Part shown: positions 11,201-23,029 of the stretch, piece by piece
How positions within the stretch are numbered: position 1 is the stretch's first letter
Layout of the letters: each line of letters begins with the position of its first letter
Origin: Axinella damicornis
Lineage: Eukaryota; Porifera; Demospongiae; Axinellida; Axinellidae
Assembly (NCBI GenBank): GCA_963931865.1
Contig: OZ007514.1
Coordinates: 8,162,646-8,226,645 of the forward strand
DNA: 64,000 nucleotides
Direction of reading: 5' to 3'
Program-made: the position numbers and the translations under genes
Notes under the pieces: model-generated
Databases searched by the model: none
Seen by the model: only the letters and a program-made list of their open reading frames with translations
Told to the model about the DNA's origin: nothing

Positions 11201-13589
11201 GGTCTTTCCCCTACTCCCTCCTTTCAGTCCTTTGGCTTCCCTTCTCATGCTAAACTGGACTGCGCTGCAGCCCCTCCTCTTTCGGCTGCTTAATTTCTGT
11301 GCTGCAGCCCCGCCTCCTTTGGCTGCCCCCTCCCTAGGCCCTAGCTTGGGCATGCGCATTATTCTGACAACCACGTGGAAGGCGATAACAGGATAAACGT
11401 TGGAGTATAGCTAGAGACCGCTATAGACAGTCAGCAGGGAGAGACAACCAGGGGCTGACTGCAGCATCAATAACCCCCTGAGCCTAGGCCTGCTGGTGTA
11501 GAGCCTGAAATAACCATAGCCTGACTAGTTGCTATAGCTTGTCAGTCAGTCAGCCATCGGCATTTTGGGGAAGTTACAGTGAATGGGTTTGTGTTGGGAG
11601 TCGTCTTGATAGATGGCAAAAAATCTTCCAGTAGTTTGCTTTTCGTCAAAGAGTTGATGTGATAGTGACTTCTTTCAGCATGTTTACTTATGAGGCACAG
11701 TCTGAAATCAGATAAGTTCTCTACTGGGCACCTCTACATGTAGTTCTGCACGCACTTTTCATGTTCACAACTCAAGTCTCGTAGCTGGCCTTTCACCTGT
11801 GTTTGATTCAGCAGTATGCCACCATCTCAAGCCTGTCATGGTGCATGCATGTCATTGACCACAGTAGCTACAGCATCTCTGTGGTACCAGACTGGGTGAT
11901 CATGCATGCAGCAGCACTAGTTGCAGGGGAACAGCACTATGCACATCGTGCTGCCAAGTTCTTGTTCAATATAATATTATGTAGAGGGGATTGAATACTT
12001 CACTGTTTTATGCATGCTATAATATAATTATGTGATTTTTGTTAGCAGGGCTGATAAACTGACACACAAGCCGATTATTTGTGCATGTTTTGACTAGCAG
12101 ACTGAAATACGAACAACAAATTCCTTGCTTATCCCCATTCCGTTTGTGTGTGTGTGTGGGGGTAACTATTTGATTATTTTCCCGTTTACATGCAGGCTCA
12201 GTGGGAGTGCATAGAATGATTCCGAGATCGGACATGTAGCCCATGCTAGCTCCTCTCCTCCCTCCCCCTGCAAGCAGGATATTCCCAGGCAGCAGGTGAT
12301 CGCAATAGACTTTGCCTCCATTGAGAAGGCTCGACATTAAATAATCACACATGACATCGATCTTCGTCGCCGAACAGACTTTAGTTTCAGTCCTCGTGCA
12401 TTTCTGAAAGTCGATGTTGTTGTTGTTATTGTTCATTCAATTCAGTGATTGGTATGACTGTGCACGTATTGTCTAGCCCCTTTGTTTCAAGTTGCCTATC
12501 AACTAGAGAACTATCCATGCCAACTGCGATTATAACGAAATTTAAGGTAAAGCCGCAACTATTAGAGCTGACTTAAATTTGGTAGTATGTCGAGCATTGA
12601 ATGAAACTGTCAGCATTCCACAAATCGTTATGAATCCTACCCGAGCTGCCAGACCCTCTTTTTGTACAGAATTAGGGTCTGGGAATTGTCTCCAGCAATC
12701 ACTCTGATATGGGATAGGGCGACGTCAGGAGTGCATAATGAGGAAATGAGCTTCCTCATTATGCACTCCCGGCGACGTACAGGTATACCTCCTAGATTAG
12801 TTGCTGGAATGAGGCTATACTCTATGGCTTATATGATGTAATCAGATGAGTCTGCTAACCTAATTTTGTGACCTCTGGTGAGTTTGATTGCAGGGGCAGT
12901 TCAAAGTTTAATAATTAACTACACTAACCCGCGCGCGTATGTTTCAGTTTTTAGACTACAGAGTGTGTTTGGCTTTATAAACCAGCCATCTTGGATCCTA
13001 CGTATGACAGAGACAGCTACAGCTTGCTCTTGACGTGTGCTGCGTGAAAAGTGACGTTTTTAGATCATTTGTTGTGGCTACTAGGTGGTCTGACGGTAGG
13101 GATTCCTGAATGCAGGTCTGTACTTGGGCATGTACTATGACTCTTGATAGTGAATGCCGTAAGTACATGTGATGTTATATCCGGATGTACAGCTTGCTAT
13201 ACACAAGCTGCCGTAGGTTCTTCGAGCATGAGTATAGTGTGCTATCTGATTGGCTAAAGTTGCTAGCTAGCTGCACAACATGACCCTGTGTACATGCATG
13301 AGCTGGATTGTATCCAATATGAGATCATGAGACCCTCGAGCACTTTGGTGTGGAGAATTTGTGTACCTGCTCTACATCTTCAGTAGAATGGGTCACGAGC
13401 TGTGACTACAGTGCATGGTGGAGTGACTGCCAAACCAATATACCAATCAGAGAGCCACCTTGATTGTGAATTGTGATGCTATAGAATAGCTGCTAGCAAT
13501 ACTGAACATAGCTGAATACTGTGTTGCTTTGTACAGCATCCATGGAATGGGAACAGGCTCGTGAGGAAATGGAGAAACATCCTCCCAAG
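8280..13589 (+). CDS. Coiled-coil protein, five internal exons (partial, frameshifted)
   Basis: Exons 8280-8381, 9224-9318, 9789-9993, 10207-10298 and 13537-13589 join with matching phases (0/0, 0/2, 2/2, 2/1, 1/0). They encode a Glu/Lys/Gln-rich helical protein with heptad-like pieces such as EISRLQRQLELMESEY, SEKEEWQQKAIKFEDA and SLSKEEDIKRKYEGEM, then MAGGAAPLSPSV and EWEQAREEMEKH. I do not recognise the family. Two introns would use GC-AG junctions: AAAG|GCAAGG after 9993 and TCAG|GCAAGT after 10298. Exon 3 needs a one-base shift at about 9870-9890 to join KLHMEKASL to EHALQEKNVAVQER. The gene is therefore a pseudogene or the assembly has an indel. The first and last exons are not visible, and the satellite array lies immediately upstream, possibly inside an intron. 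Confidence 0.6.
9372..9530. mobile_element. Foldback element, CACTCAAGCAGGTC family, copy 1
   Basis: Imperfect inverted repeat: GGTTATTGCACTCAAGCAGG on the left pairs with GACCTGCTTTGAGTGCAATA on the right, with GGATGCTACCTAT / ATAGATGCATCC inside. Other copies are at 39567-39790 and, split by insertions, at 19210-24080. It lies in an intron of the coiled-coil gene. Confidence 0.75.
11092..11152. repeat. Perfect 61-bp palindrome
   Basis: Left arm AATATTTTTAGAAAAGGTCC and onwards is the exact reverse complement of the right arm ending CCTTTTCTAAAAATATT, with a 1-nt centre at 11122. A preceding partial copy of AATATTTTTAGA is present. It is likely a minimal foldback MITE. Confidence 0.9.
12017..12436 (-). 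CDS. Hypothetical 139-residue ORF
   Basis: ATG-initiated reading frame with an Asn homopolymer at the start (MNNNNNNIDF) and the central segment DYLMSSLLNGGKVYCDHLLPG. The C-terminal half runs through a CACACA repeat and looks non-coding, so only the first 80 or so residues could be a real first exon. I see no recognisable domain, and chance is a serious alternative. Confidence 0.2.
   Translation of the reverse strand: MNNNNNNIDFQKCTRTETKVCSATKIDVMCDYLMSSLLNGGKVYCDHLLPGNILLAGGGRRGASMGYMSDLGIILCTPTEPACKRENNQIVTPTHTHKRNGDKQGICCSYFSLLVKTCTNNRLVCQFISPANKNHIIIL
12728..12769. mobile_element. Mini-palindrome with GCATAATGAGG ends
   Basis: GGAGTGCATAATGAGGAA is mirrored by TTCCTCATTATGCACTCC with a 6-nt loop. 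The arm matches the terminal repeat of the 212-bp MITE at 38590-38801 (GGAGCGCATAATGAGG), so this is probably a deleted relative. Confidence 0.75.
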
Positions 13590-15700
13590 GTACGTACATG
13601 TAGGTTCGCCTCCTTCCCAGGCCTTCTCACCCCGCAGTACTAATGTGGGGGAAGTCCTGGTAAACTTGTCACATGCAGTGACGTACCCTGACGTGGAGGA
13701 GAGGCACATTTTTCTGTACAGCTCTTGGGCCAGCTTTCTGAACCCTAGAAAGGTAGCCAAAATGGCCCGACGTTGACTGCTCAGTCGTTCCGTGCCGTGT
13801 CGCTGCAATCAGTAAGTCATAGGTGTAGTTGTCATTGGAGGGGCACACAGCGCACCGCCGAAGGCGTGTGTGTGGAGCCGCGGAGTGGCTATCAGTCTGC
13901 GCGAAGCGCCGAAAATTTTTCCTTTTTAGCGATCAGGAAGCACAAATTTAATGATAGCGTGAGTCTGCCAAGTAATTCCTGAATATTATTTTTATGACAG
14001 ACGAAAGATTGACAGATGGACACAACCATGCAAATGCTTAACCCAGCTTTGTGCCTGGCGCATGCGGGCTATAAGACAGGTCTCTCCCTGCCTCAGAACA
14101 TACGTCTGACTATCGGCAAAAAACAATTCTGCTGAGTACCTATGCAGCTAAATATCTGTGTAAGTTCTTGATCCTGGATGTATGCACATATTATTATTGC
14201 CAAAGCAAGTCCAATGGAAGTTTTGGTTGGTTCTTCATTATAAGAATATTATGCTGAGTGTGCGCTATGGCACTAGAGCTATAGCCTATTATTGTAGCAT
14301 GGCTCCCTTGGATTCCCTTGGTTCCTGTGGTTCCCTTGTGAGGGGACAAGGCTGTCAAAACTGATTGTAGTTGTGGATGCTCCAACTTCGGAGTCTCTCA
14401 TCCCATGTAAACCCGAAATGGTCTACACCCTCTCTAAACTCAGGTAGTAGTATATATGAGTCACTTGGGCTAGACTAAGTAGTAACATGCATTTATATAG
14501 CTTGTATGAAAGACAATTAATTTAGTATCTCATTCCTCCCCACAATTGGACAACAACTGGACTAGTAGTAATTATATAGGCTCTGAGTAATTACATAAAC
14601 ACAAAATATTATGGCTAGGCTTACTTAGTACTTGCTGAATCCATGCAGCGATTAACATGTAACTCTAAGTCTGGCCGTTCAAAAGCTATAGCTAGTGATC
14701 CGGTATTGGGGGTAAGTTAGGTTTGTATAACCACAACACTTTATAAAATTGTAATCCTTATACTAATGTCACATTTACAACAGCTACTTCAAGTTACTCA
14801 TTCAGCTCACAACCATTTCAGACAGTGCACAACACAAGTTGTGGAGACCTTTGTCAAGGCAATCATGGCAAAGCCAATTGCAGTATTCTCCAATATTGCT
14901 AGCCTCGTTCCCAGTCCCATGCCCAGCTTTTCGTCGCTGCTTAGTACGCAGCGACGAAAAGCTGGGCGTGGGACTGGGTACGAGGCTACAATATTGCCAT
15001 GTCACATGACTGTTTATGCTGTTGAAAGTAATGTTAAGCAAAATTCAGCGGGAATGTCACCGGTACAACACGAGAACAGACTTTATGGTTTGATGATCAT
15101 CCAAAACAATAATTATTATGTTGCCTGTTTTAATTTGCTCAAGCACAAGGTCATACACAATGTATGTTACCTTGATGCTACCATCTTATCACACCATTTG
15201 TGGCTCAACTGGCAGATTTGTAAACTAAATGCCAGCCATGAATAGTGCATGTTGAATAATATCCCCCACCAGCTGCATGACAATAACTAATGACATTGCA
15301 TGAGCTAGCTGCATGCATTTTAGCCACTGAGGATAATAAGGTTGCTGCCTTCCTAACCCCAGGGTTTGTGGCTTGCCATACTAACATGAAGGGTTGGAAA
15401 CCAGAATGAAAATATATTGTCGCCAAGCATGCTTGTTGCCTTCGCACTCGTAACAATACTACAGCAACAAACTTGTGATATAGCTTTGTACTATGGTGAT
15501 ACTTGGATAGTAACATCCATGTGGACGTTACTGCTACAGCATGTTACACAATGTTTTTTTTGTGTTTTTTTTCTATAAAACTTCATGCAGATGCAAAGGA
15601 CATAGTGAGTAGTGAAAAACACTAATACAAGCACATGCCCATACAAACTATACTAAATGAACAAGGTTCTTAAATGTATATATAGAGGGTGCAGAAGTAA
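13590..15700. other. No recognised gene; foldback relics
   Basis: A GC-rich patch at 13850-13925 contains GCCGAAGGCG and AAGCGCCGAAAATTTTT, resembling the end of a transposon, but no partner end was found. The TAGCCTCG foldback at 14900-14988 is listed separately. The rest has many stop codons and no convincing exon; 13679-13752 could be one (AG|TGACGTACC to AAAG|GTAGCC) but its phase does not fit exon 5 of the coiled-coil gene. Confidence 0.5.
14900..14988. mobile_element. TAGCCTCG-family foldback element, copy 1
   Basis: Arms of about 41 bp (TAGCCTCGTTCCCAGTCCC... mirrored by ...GGGACTGGGTACGAGGCTA) around a 7-nt loop, with GCCCAGCTTTTCGTCGCTGC in each arm. Bounded by TA. Related copies: 48255-48843, 52056-52095, 60396-60789 and 61447-61516. 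Confidence 0.9.
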
Positions 15701-15705
15701 TAGAG

Positions 15706-16335
15706 TCAGGTAATGTATATATTCCACAGGGAAGTTACATATGGGAAAAAGGAATAATAGAAACAATTAGTGTGAGCACTGAATTGAACAAGGGAGTGGT
15801 TGTTGCGAAGTGCATACTGTGATGTGTGAGGTACAAGGGGTAGGTCATGATACAAATACTCACCATTAATAAGTTTACAAAAATAACAAAGACTTAAATG
15901 TTTCCGGCAAGTGCTAAGATCTGGTAAGCAAGCTTGGCTCAGCAGCTGGTGATATGGAGTATCCCACTGTTTTAAACAGACCTTGAGGGCAAACTTCTGC
16001 ACAGATTCAAGGGAGTTGATGTCTTTGATCAGGTAAGGGTTCCATGCCCATGCAGGAGCAGCATGCTCGACATGCATGGGGTCTCACTAGTGATACATAA
16101 TATTATATATAGATACTGGATAAGGCTGTAGGGCTGGACCACCTGTAGAATTGCCTATATAACAAGCCTCCTTGCCTTCCTAGTGATGTTATGGATGTGG
16201 TCTGACCAGGTAAGATCACTGGTTAGGGTGACACCCAGGTATTTATAGCTAGTCACATTTTCCATGTTACAGGATGTTCCTAGCTCCAGTATTATAGTTT
16301 AACTGCATACTGGAACAAGTTTCAATGATCTGTTA
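15706..16335 (-). pseudogene. CR1-type LINE reverse-transcriptase C-terminus, decayed
   Basis: The minus strand reads (high to low coordinates) SYKYLGVTLTSDLTWSDHI, then ITRKARRLV, a frameshift or stop zone, then SLESVQKFALKVCLKQWD, and ends near the segment CFYYSFFPYVTSLWN. The same ordered landmarks occur in the intact ORF2 at 29784-32558 (KYLGVLLSHDLSWGEHV, LENVQKFACRIATKFWD, SYFYSFVPYTISFWN). This is a 5'-truncated, multiply broken copy of a related but not identical lineage. Confidence 0.85.
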
Positions 16336-16454
16336 TCTCAACTTCTCCATGGCTAAGATCACACTTATTCTGTTCAATCTCCTCGATATTGAATGTAGAA
16401 TGAGAGGTGTTATCAGTCCCAAATATTATTAGCTAACTATAGCATGCATTTGTA

Positions 16455-16630
16455 TGCGCATGTTGGAAGGTTGGCATTGGACGTTGCTGATACTGTCAGC
16501 AAGGGTGGAGAGTCCAATGTCATGTAAGACCTCAACAAGGGTGGCCCAGGTCACTGGATATAACCTTTTCCAATCAGCCACTCCTGAAGGATGTCTGTGT
16601 TGATCCGCTCTGGGACATTCAAGCACTTGT
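16455..16630 (-). pseudogene. Death-like domain fragment, frameshifted
   Basis: Minus-strand frames give ILQEWLIGKG and, after a one-base shift, YPVTWATLVEVLHDIGLSTL with ADSISNVQ following. The pattern of a Trp-Leu helix, a P-x-TWATL-x-EVL-x-DIGL helix and LADSI is typical of the second half of death or death-like domains, which are abundant in sponge and cnidarian signalling proteins. The frameshift and lack of flanking exons suggest a relic, though a sequencing indel is possible. Confidence 0.55.
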
Positions 16631-16639
16631 TGGCTACAC

Positions 16640-19205
16640 TTAGATCTGTTTAGCTCTTGACCCAGTTGTGTCCTGTAGGAGAATGGTGCTGAACCACACG
16701 TACTTCGTTCCTATCTCAGTGGCAATGGTGATCTTTTTGTCAGAAAAAACTGATGTTCAGTAATTCTGGCATGGTGGGTCTGCCTGCAGGAGGGAAATAC
16801 CAAAATAATGTGTGTTGAGAAGCTGAGATAACATGCAGCATTCAGTGTTTAAGTATGCTATCAATATTGGAAATCATGAGAGCTATCACAACCATGCACA
16901 ATCACGGAATTGTCATGGTGCAGAAATAGTCATCCACCAGTGTGATATTTGTCCAACTACTGATTGTTTTAGACAGCAAAAAGAGGAAGTGCTGGATACG
17001 ATGGATACCAGCATGGCTCAATGCTTGGTGTATGCAGTAAAGTGAAGTGCAACAAATGAGTTTTCTCAGGAGTACAAGCAAATCCTAACTCACAGAGATA
17101 AGAGATGTCATCTTGTGTCAGCAGTGTTGCCCCTCCCACCTGTGCTTTCTCCTGGGTATCAGGCTGCTGTTGGGCTGCAGGAACAAACATGCCATATGGT
17201 ATCAACAGTGTCTGCACATGTGGCCAGCAAAACAATGAATGACAGGACAGTAGCTACAGTAAACAAAGACTTAGATAGAGGACTTCAGTCCATACGCAAT
17301 ACAGAGAAACAAAAGAAGAGGGAGTTATACAGAGACAGGCAGACAGGAATTGGGGCGTGCGGGAGAGAAGTATAAATGGTTCTTATAATTATTATAAGAC
17401 GGCAATGCAGAGAAGCAGAAGCAGCCCCTCATTCACAGAGGTGAGACACGTCCATATATATGTCCTCTTGGGCTGTGCCTCCCACACGTACTCTCTCATG
17501 AACTACTGCTGGCTGAAAGTGGAGCTGCAGAGATTGAGTTACAACACAATGCATGTGATTTGCTGGGAATGTTTACTGTATAACATAGTGGCCATACATA
17601 ACATACACAACCGGATCTGATAGTTTGAATATTGCAATGTTGATTGTACCATAATGTGTGGGTGAAACAAAGACCCCTTAACTGCCAATTACAGCACAAT
17701 GTTCCAGCTTAGCTACAGTAATTGGCAGTCAGATTTTAGTTGGCACTTGGAAGCAAATCCAATTAGTGCGTTCAAGGAGTGTGACTTGGCTACAGCATGA
17801 GCCTCTTACCATACACATTCTAAATTGGTGTCACCAATGTTTGTCGAAGCAACACAAGATTAGAACAAAATTTCTCTGCTCCTCTTCCATTATCGGAACA
17901 CACCTACATATTAATTAGCACAACTGGTGTAACACCACCCAAACTCCTCCTTGGCAGAAGACCCCGCTTTAGGTTGGGCATGGTTCTTCCAGGACTTTTG
18001 CATCAGAAGTAGCAGCATCTGAAACAAGCCCACGATTTGCGAGTCCACTCACTTGGTTTATGCACATGGCTATGGTTGCGGACAGCCACACTGGATTCCT
18101 GCTGTTCAGATTGTGTAGAGAACTGTTCCGGTAGTGGGATCATCTGTCGTCGACACCAGGACCGATAGCATGGGAGGTTTGAAACAGCCACAGAAGCAAC
18201 CTCAACTGATGCAGATACTGCTCTGACTGGTACTGAACCACTTGTAGCTATATACCCATGCACACAGATTCCAGTGAATGGCTCTGAGCCAGCTGCCAAG
18301 GTTCCAGAAGAACCTTGTTCGTCCAGAAAACCCACCAGTACATGATTATCACCTTCTCCTCTGATCTCCGCCATTTCTCTCGTGAAAAATTCCCTCGAGA
18401 GGTTGTGCAGCGTTACCCCATGTGAGATAGATGACCTCATCAACGTTTGACTTATCACCACCCAAACAATTGACTTGTTGGCTTTGATTTTTGCAGTTGT
18501 GCCTTCACATCTGTGCCTTTGTTGTACCACTAAATGATTATGACACATCAGAACATTATTGAGTCAAATGGTGAAACTCTGCTCCAAAGTGGTTGCTTCA
18601 GTAATCCTGTCACAATCCTTAGTTGCAGCAATCCCATTCAGCTCTGTAGTAACCATTGTGTTGTAGTCTTGTTCATCACCTTCACAGTCTTCGAATTCCT
18701 GCTCTGGACATTATGCTTGTATGTTATCACGGTTACATTACTATATATTATGGCAGCTGATTATGCACAATATAGTCAGTCAACATCCAGCCTAGCATAA
18801 TTAGTCTAACTCGTGCAATTAGCCTTCCCAGCCTACTGCACAGGTTCAACAGTTTCCATGGCTGTGATTCAGTACGTACAGCTACTTGAGCATGAGACTG
18901 TGACACCAGCATGAGACCGTGACACCAGCTACTGGTTGGATAAATATAAAATGGCATGCACCATACGCCCATTCGAGTGAGCATAATATGATTTTGATAA
19001 CTGTAGCTACAGGACAGTGAGGACAGGCTGGTTGCATATGAGTAACACTAGGATGGTGGTTAATGCCTTGTTTCTTTGACAGGTGGACCGGAGTAGCTAG
19101 CTAGAGCCCTAGCTATAGTAGGACATCACTAATCCCTTTTACCCTCTCAATGCACATTCACCCCTGAAATGAAGTGAACTGAACTTGTATACAAGCACTG
19201 TACTG
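16640..19205. other. Mostly non-coding, weak exon candidates
   Basis: No family is recognised. 17115-17375 (plus) is open for 86 codons with a charged segment (RNTEKQKKRELYRDRQ) and a possible acceptor just before it. 17396-17442 ends in a good donor (AGAG|GTGAGA). These could be pieces of one unknown transcript, but no phase-consistent chain could be built. Confidence 0.35.
18003..18548 (-). CDS. Hypothetical 181-codon ORF
   Basis: Longest open frame in the 16-19 kb stretch. An internal ATG starts MAEIRGEGDNHVLVGFLDEQ, which looks more protein-like than the N-terminal third. The middle is Val/Ala/Ser-rich (VRAVSASVEVASVAVS) and the end is Ser/Gln-rich. There is no signal peptide, membrane segment or known motif. 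It could be a single exon of an unknown gene or chance; codon evidence is weak. Confidence 0.25.
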   Translation of the reverse strand: MCHNHLVVQQRHRCEGTTAKIKANKSIVWVVISQTLMRSSISHGVTLHNLSREFFTREMAEIRGEGDNHVLVGFLDEQGSSGTLAAGSEPFTGICVHGYIATSGSVPVRAVSASVEVASVAVSNLPCYRSWCRRQMIPLPEQFSTQSEQQESSVAVRNHSHVHKPSEWTRKSWACFRCCYF

Positions 19206-20124
19206 TACCTATCCTGATATGTGTAGGTTACTGCACTCAAGCAGGTCCCTTAGCTGTTTTTGAGACCTGAGGGATGCTACCTATAATCAAGATGAAGCGA
19301 ACTAGCCCGAGGTCAAGGGTGAAGCTAGTTCGAGGTGATTATAGGTGCATCACAAAAGTCTCTAAACGTCTACAGTGCTCCAGAGCAAGAGAGTCAACTT
19401 CTTAAAATCTTCGTACAGTGCATTTTGAGCTCTGAAGTACTGTATTATGTACATAATTTCGATTTTAAGTAAAAATATAAGGTTTGAATGAAAGTGATTT
19501 TTTACTATATATGGCAGTACAGAAACCATACAAGTGCTCAGCCAGTTTTAGGGGTTTTGATGGAATTTTGACACAAAAATCTCCATATCTTCAGACCAAA
19601 AAGGAACTACACTGTAAAAACTGTGTGGTGAACGTCACTACCAACAGTGGTGATGTTCACCACTTTAACTTTCACTACATGGTAGTGACACACGATAGTT
19701 GGTGATGTTCACTACTTTAACCTTTCACTGGATGTTAGTGACACATTTAGTAGTGATGCTCACTACTTTTACCCTTCACTATTATTGTGTTAGTGACACA
19801 TTTAGGTGATGGTCACTACTTCAGTACTGTTGGTGAAAAACGAATAATTCTCAGACTATAGCTATTAACGTTGCACATCTCTGGTGGTATAGAGAAAGCA
19901 CACCATACCTCTAGCTACGTGTGAAGTGCACTCTACACAGTACAGTGACACAGTCACTTCCACAAAGTTGGAAGGCAAGTTATAATACCTTCATGTTTTG
20001 TACAGCACTTTAGCTACTTATCAAGCCACAAGTGTACTTATCAGTGAAGGGCCTACTTACTTGTAGACAACTATAAACGATCTCAAAGCGACACGGTACG
20101 TACAAAGAAGAGTATCGACGAAAG

Positions 20125-20185
20125 ATATGCGATCTCCGCTGCGCGCGGCCCGGGCAGGCCGCGCCGGCCGGCCTCACACGTGAAT
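20125..20185 (+). promoter_or_regulatory. CpG-dense palindromic patch, possible internal promoter
   Basis: GCTGCGCGCGGCCCGGGC and GCCGCGCCGGCCGGCC lie back to back, the most GC-rich block of the window, followed by two CACGTG boxes at about 20177 and 20198. A good donor (AACG|TAAGTAT region) at about 20389 lies downstream. It may be the promoter of the inner nested element; this is inference only. Confidence 0.35.
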
Positions 20186-20484
20186 GTATTATGTTTCACG
20201 TGATAACGCTTATTTTGAACTCAGCAAGGTGCAGCTGCTTGTTGTTTTGCGCTCAGAGAGAAACGACTTCGAAGCTGTTGACCAGCGTCCCCGAAGCGAT
20301 CTATGTTCTAATCTGAAAGAGACAACTAATCCCCACAATCTGGTGAGAGAAAAGAAAAACTGGGCCGTTCAGTGGCACTTTATGAACGTAAGTATCTCTG
20401 CTGGATAGATTGGTGTGGTATGTATTGTGTTCTTTGTTATTGTAGTGTGGTGCGAGTCTGCTGAGCTTTGTGGGAGTGGTTTGA

Positions 20485-20690
20485 TTTGGCTTTATGGCCA
20501 TGCCTAGTCATCAGTCTGATACATGCCTTCTAGATTGGATTCAACGGTTGTGTAGCTACGTGTTGGCCATGTCTGGTCATCAATCTGATACGTTTGTGTT
20601 GAGCTTTGTGAGGGTGGTTTGGTGTGTGTGTTGGACTTCGTGGCTAAGTCTGGTTATCAGTCTGATAAGAGTGTCTTGAGCCTCATGAGT
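20485..20690 (+). repeat. Degenerate tandem repeat, about 75 bp, three units
   Basis: GCCATGCCTAGTCATCAGTC, GCCATGTCTGGTCATCAATC and GCTAAGTCTGGTTATCAGTC recur at about 70-80-bp spacing, each followed by TGATA and later TTGAGC or GGATTC variants. Lies inside the inner nested element. Confidence 0.6.
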
Positions 20691-21374
20691 GTGTTTTATT
20701 GCATGTGTGTTCGCTTATGTTACTGCGGGTATCTGTTGTAATACTGCGGACGTCTCTAGTATTGATTTACTCACTTTTCTGTTCTCTGTCACCCATCTCT
20801 GCAAAACCATGATTTCTCCGTCAAGTAGATCATTTGTATCCATTTTCTTACCTACAGATATTCTCTGCACTCTGCTCCGTGTATCTCGTGATAGCCAAAC
20901 CAACACCACATACCAAAATGTGGTTCACTTGTGCTGGTACGTACTTCACCATGCTTGCATATCATGTCATCTTACACAAAACCAGCATGTTCGTGTGTGC
21001 TCAGTTGGGTTGTTTGCTGTGACTTTGTCAGTATACTGTTTATCTCCATGACTTTGTTGGTACTGGGTTTATCACAAAAGGAGTGTACATGTACAAATAT
21101 GGGCCTCATTTCCAGGCCCCTGCCCAGCTTTTCATTGCTTGCAGTACACAAAAGCGGGGAGGACCTGGTAAGTTTCCTCACATGAGCATGGCATCAATAC
21201 ATTACGATTTTAAATGTGTGTCTGTGTGTGTGTGTGTGACGGAAGTGGGATGTTCGTGGGGCTGGACTAGACTAGTGATGCGCGACCTTTGTACTTCAAT
21301 TTGCTGAACCTCGAACTCCACAAAGAACATTGGGCATGGGCTGGAATCTTTCAGAACAGGTAAGGCTACAAGTG

Positions 21375-21640
21375 GATGCAATCAGGGAGCAGCAGTCAAA
21401 GCGGAAGCAATCGGGGAGCTGCAGTTGAAGCGGACGCAATCAGGGAGCAACAGTTCAAGCGGATGCAATCGGGGAGCAGAAGCCGAAGCGGACGCAATCG
21501 GGGCGCTGTTGAAATCGGGGAAGAGCAGCTGAAGCGGATGCAAGTGGCGAGCAGCAGCTGAAGCGGACACAATCGGGGAGCAGAAACGGGGAACAGCAGT
21601 TTGAAGTGGATTGATACAATCGGGGAGCAGCAGCTCTGCA
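21375..21640 (+). repeat. 30-bp minisatellite (AAGCGGACGCAATCGGGGAG)
   Basis: Eight or so imperfect copies of AGTTGAAGCGGAYGCAATCGGGGAGCAGC. Several frames are open over parts of it (Ser/Gly/Arg-rich or Ala/Glu-rich), so it might be a repetitive exon, but no flanking coding sequence was recognised. Confidence 0.8.
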
Positions 21641-22669
21641 CAGAGAGCTGTCCGGCGCCGGATTACTCACGTAGGCGAATGAGGGGGAAGTAGCTGAGCG
21701 AGCGAAGCTACTTGTAATCAACAAATAATAGAGCGAAAACGCAATGTTTAGCGTGATGTTCAACCATCTACACGTTCAATGTTTGTTGTGTATGGCAGTC
21801 GCCCCCTGCTAACTAGATACGTGTGGTATATTACCTGGTACCTTTGCTGTTCTGGGCCCCAGTACGCCCACATTCATTTCAAGTCTTTCTACCCTGACAT
21901 CACTCGCGATAAAGCTACCAAGCCCTCTCCCACTTAACTGTGCTGCAAGCAACGGGAAGCTGGGAACGAGGCCAGGGGTGTATGGTCGGGAGACTATGTT
22001 GAGCTCAAGTATCATTACCTATTGGTTTTGTTTTCATTGCACAGGTGGGTGACAGTGTTAAAGATGGCATTGGAAAAGTGCCAACGACCCCGCCCGCCTT
22101 GTGTCACTGTGAGGGACCAATTGAGGATGCAGTCCTGTTCATGAAAAAAAAAAACCTGCTACGAAACAATTACCCTTGGTGCTTGTAAGTGCATTTGTGA
22201 CCTGCTGAGGTTGTGTACCCGGCACACCCCACAAAAATTGATTTGTGTTGTAGGCAGATAGTCACACAGTAACCTTTTAGCAAAAAGTGTGATTATTAAA
22301 GCAACGGGTCAGTAGACCCTTGTACTACAAGATACTAGGGTATATAAAGCCTGGATCTTACTTATACAACCCATTGTCGTGCGTAAACTAGGTGTTGCTA
22401 CGCACACAATGTACCACAAACTCTTTCATTTCATGGTCTTGTAGCTCCGGTCCAATTCACTCTGTCTGACCTTGCCTTGTTCCCAGGCTCCCCTCTGCGC
22501 ATGCGGTGGGGAACAATACAGAGGGGGAGAGCCTAGTACACTTTCGCACGTGATGTGTGGCACAGACATCACACGGATAGTAACTATTGTATACTTGACA
22601 TCACTCACATGAAGACCATGAAGTAGCTCCTGTAGCTAGCTACGTAGTTTTGCTGCATGGAACCGAGAG

Positions 22670-23029
22670 TTATATACAAGTTTTGGCCTGTAGAAGCGAA
22701 AAGAAAGACTTCGCTGTGCAGTAGATAGCGCCCATCAATCCTCGGGGACAGATTCTCGTCACTGGACAGTCTGGAAAGACTTTTTGTAGCATATACTGAA
22801 CTGTACTGGTATCTCTGGCTGCTCGTATTACCAGGTAACTTTCTCCGTAGTCGTCGCCATCAGGTATGATCTTCTCTGTCGATCTATCGATGCCATGAAA
22901 GTCAGTTGTCATGTAACGCATAAGGTCATTATAGCAGTGACGTCGACGTGCCACGATATCACATGTGAAAGCATACCAGGCTCTTCCCCTCCGTATTTTC
23001 CTCACCGTGCGAGCCTGAGATGAGGCCAA
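22670..23029 (-). CDS. Unrecognised 119-residue ORF inside the nested element
   Basis: ATG-initiated frame: basic N-terminus (MASSQARTVRKIRRGRAWYA), then RRRHCYNDLMRYMTTDFHG, then an acidic DGDDYGESYLVIRAARDTS and a Cys-containing DCPVTRICPRG region. Mixed helix/strand composition and a proper ATG make it more credible than neighbouring ORFs. It is a candidate for the element's own protein (first exon), antisense to the CpG patch. No family is recognised. Confidence 0.35.
   Translation of the reverse strand: MASSQARTVRKIRRGRAWYAFTCDIVARRRHCYNDLMRYMTTDFHGIDRSTEKIIPDGDDYGESYLVIRAARDTSTVQYMLQKVFPDCPVTRICPRGLMGAIYCTAKSFFSLLQAKTCI

Larger units (their letters stand above)
10299..13536. other. Long intron or intergenic stretch with two hairpins
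   Basis: Nothing clearly coding is visible between the fourth and fifth coiled-coil exons. The stretch holds TA-rich DNA, a pyrimidine-rich block at 11160-11340, the perfect palindrome at 11092-11152 and the short MITE-like palindrome at 12728-12769. A 139-codon minus ORF is listed separately. Confidence 0.6.

Noticed and set aside
13679..13752. Exon 6 of the coiled-coil gene
   Set aside because: Good-looking acceptor and donor, but the required phase 0 begins with TGA, so it cannot follow the exon ending at 13589.
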